Source: G963720515 sp963720515 (GTDB taxonomy: Bacteria; Actinomycetota; Thermoleophilia; Gaiellales; Gaiellaceae). Taken from it: 64,000 nucleotides of DNA. Below the pieces are notes generated by a model. The model was not told the DNA's origin. It saw nothing but the letters and a program-made list of their open reading frames with translations, and searched no databases. Both the position numbers and the translations under genes were made by a program. Below, piece by piece: positions 62,962 to 64,000 of this stretch. Within the stretch, counting starts at the first letter, position 1. Each line of letters opens with the position of its first letter. The stretch lies in NCBI GenBank assembly GCA_963720515.1, contig OY970397.1, forward strand, positions 682,001-746,000. The letters run 5' to 3'.

Positions 62962-63747
62962 ATGTCGGGGCCCCCGCCGAACGACGCGCCGCCGCCCGAC
63001 GCCGCGCCGCCTCCGCCCCCGCACGATCCCTACCGCTGCCCGCGCTGCAACTCGCCATACGACCCGTTCCAGGAGTACTGCCTCGAGTGCGGCCAGCGCC
63101 TCGTCCCCTACCCGGGCATGTCGCTCTGGCGCCGCGACTCCTGGTCACGCCAGTCGCCGCTCTGGTTCTGGGGCGCGCTCATCGCGCTCTTCGCGATCGC
63201 GCTCGTCACCGGCGCGATCGTGCTCGCGGCGCGCGACGACGACAACAAGGGCAACGCACAGGGCCCGACGACGAGCCAGCTCTCCTCCCCGAGCTCTCCG
63301 ATCTCCACGGGGACGCTGCCCGCGACGGTTCCACCGCCCACGACGCTGAACACGGACACGCTCGCGACGACGCTTCCGACCACGTCCTCGACGACGCCCA
63401 CGTTCTCCAGCACGACCTTCGCGACGACGACGGCGCCGACCACCACGCCGACCACCTCGACCGGCCTCACGACCTGGCCGTCCGGCAAGAGCGGCTACAC
63501 GGTCATCCTCGAGTCGCTCCCCGAGTCGAGCGGGCGCTCCGCTGCCGAGTCGAAGGCGAAGCAGGCGAAGGCGGACGGCCTCCCTGAGGTCGGCGTCCTC
63601 AACTCGTCCAACTACTCGAGCCTGAACCCCGGCTTCTACGTCGTCTTCAGCGGCATCTACGACACGCTCTCCGAGGCGAACAGCGCCGTGCCGACCGCGA
63701 AGAGCGCCGGCTGGCCGGCCGCCTACGTGCGCCAGATCACGCCCTGA
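62962..63747 (+). CDS. zinc-ribbon membrane protein with SPOR-like C-terminus
   Basis: Encodes 261 residues. The N-terminus is Pro-rich, then CPRCNSPYDPFQEYCLECG (zinc ribbon), one membrane segment (about 72-92), a long Thr/Ser-rich linker and a C-terminal domain YTVILESLPESSGRSAAE ... GFYVVFSGIYDTL that resembles SPOR peptidoglycan-binding domains. It would place the ribbon in the cytoplasm and the SPOR-like domain outside. Starting at ATG right after the previous stop, it is coupled to it. Confidence 0.78.
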   Translation: MSGPPPNDAPPPDAAPPPPPHDPYRCPRCNSPYDPFQEYCLECGQRLVPYPGMSLWRRDSWSRQSPLWFWGALIALFAIALVTGAIVLAARDDDNKGNAQGPTTSQLSSPSSPISTGTLPATVPPPTTLNTDTLATTLPTTSSTTPTFSSTTFATTTAPTTTPTTSTGLTTWPSGKSGYTVILESLPESSGRSAAESKAKQAKADGLPEVGVLNSSNYSSLNPGFYVVFSGIYDTLSEANSAVPTAKSAGWPAAYVRQITP

Positions 63748-63756
63748 AGCCCGACT

Positions 63757-63785
63757 TTGTAACACCGGACGAGGCCCGTTAGACT
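63757..63785 (+). promoter_or_regulatory. promoter for the terminal partial gene
   Basis: TTGTAA (63757-63762) and TAGACT (63780-63785) are separated by 17 bp, a good housekeeping-type promoter. Transcription would start near 63792, leaving a leader of about 75 nt that contains a hairpin. Confidence 0.6.
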
Positions 63786-63795
63786 GGAAATGGCT

Positions 63796-63814
63796 GGGGC
63801 CGTCGAACGGCCCC
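63796..63814 (+). other. hairpin in the leader of the partial gene
   Basis: GGGGCCGT (63796-63803) and ACGGCCCC (63807-63814) form a perfect 8-bp stem with a 3-nt loop, then CTTAACG. It lies inside the predicted leader. It may be a terminator of the zinc-ribbon operon, a leader element, or both. Downstream, TTGCAG occurs twice (near 63837 and 63855) around the palindrome AACCGGTT. Confidence 0.5.
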
Positions 63815-63866
63815 TTAACGCGAAATACACATTCGTTTGCAGCCAGTTAACCGGTTGCAGACCACA

Positions 63867-64000
63867 ATGGCCTCACTGCTTATGCCCGACGGACTCCTTC
63901 CCCGCATGTATCAGTACTCCCGAGCGATCTACCGCTCGATCAAGGACCTCGTCGACCCGTATGCGGACGCCGAGACCCGGGTCGAGTACCGCCGGGCGGT
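63867..64000 (+). CDS. partial hypothetical protein (N-terminus only)
   Basis: From ATG 63867 the frame reads MASLLMPDGLLPRMYQYSRA and IYRSIKDLVDPYADAETRVE and runs off the window end. The hydrophilic, Tyr/Arg/Asp-rich start resembles no domain that I can name from 44 residues. The good promoter upstream supports a real gene. Its leader is unusually long for this window. Confidence 0.6.
   Translation, partial: MASLLMPDGLLPRMYQYSRAIYRSIKDLVDPYADAETRVEYRRA

Overview
The window is about 70% GC and densely coded, with many GTG and some TTG starts and numerous 1-4 bp or longer gene overlaps. The division cluster runs mraZ to ftsZ without ftsA or ddl, glycine decarboxylase is split in two subunits, and a sulfite-oxidase-like / ferredoxin-reductase / DUF6510 trio is present. 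Together these point to an actinobacterium, most likely a deep lineage such as Thermoleophilia (Gaiellales or Solirubrobacterales). That placement is an inference from gene content and style; no rRNA or tRNA was seen to test it.

Layout. 1-9.9 kb: accessory housekeeping genes (Cys-rich protein, HAD hydrolase, Ca2+/H+ antiporter, MacB-like ABC exporter, threonine aldolase, secreted L,D-transpeptidase, MarR + MFS exporter). 10-12.4 kb: GST and the molybdoenzyme trio. 12.4-16.7 kb: glycine cleavage operon gcvT-gcvH-gcvPA-gcvPB. 16.9-18.3 kb: a frameshifted tryptophanase between inverted copies of a repeat. 18.6-34.3 kb: the dcw cluster on the minus strand, transcribed mraZ, rsmH, ftsL, ftsI, murE, murF, mraY, murD, ftsW, murG, murC, murB, ftsQ, ftsZ, with one plus-strand metallophosphoesterase between mraY and murD. 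34.5-42.4 kb: sugar kinase with a tiny membrane protein, ECF sigma factor + Ogt, DNA glycosylase, secreted proteins, an orphan response regulator. 42.5-46.3 kb: a secreted subtilase, an ABC1/UbiB kinase and a phasin-like protein. 46.3-53.5 kb: the classical queA-tgt-yajC-secDF cluster, interrupted by two tandem secreted RTX-repeat paralogues. 53.6-58.5 kb: coiled-coil protein, an autotransporter-like subtilase and a two-component system. 58.5-64 kb: PdxH, hydroxyacyl-CoA dehydrogenase, aldehyde dehydrogenase and two zinc-ribbon proteins, ending in a truncated gene.

How the parts fit. The dcw genes form one peptidoglycan/division unit. Four 10-bp MraZ repeats lie just upstream of mraZ, and ftsZ has its own sigma70-type promoter with a dyad in the spacer. 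PBP, L,D-transpeptidase, SecDF/YajC and secreted subtilases give a strong envelope and secretion theme. Many genes show a TA(G/C)nnT box 6-10 nt before the start codon, which indicates widespread leaderless transcription.

Three things deserve most attention: (1) families of interspersed palindromic repeats in intergenic gaps; (2) six places in four genes (murB three times, tnaA, a histidine kinase, an RTX protein) where dropping one G/C restores a complete protein, which are either sequence errors or real lesions; (3) secreted RTX and autotransporter-like proteins in unexpected contexts.
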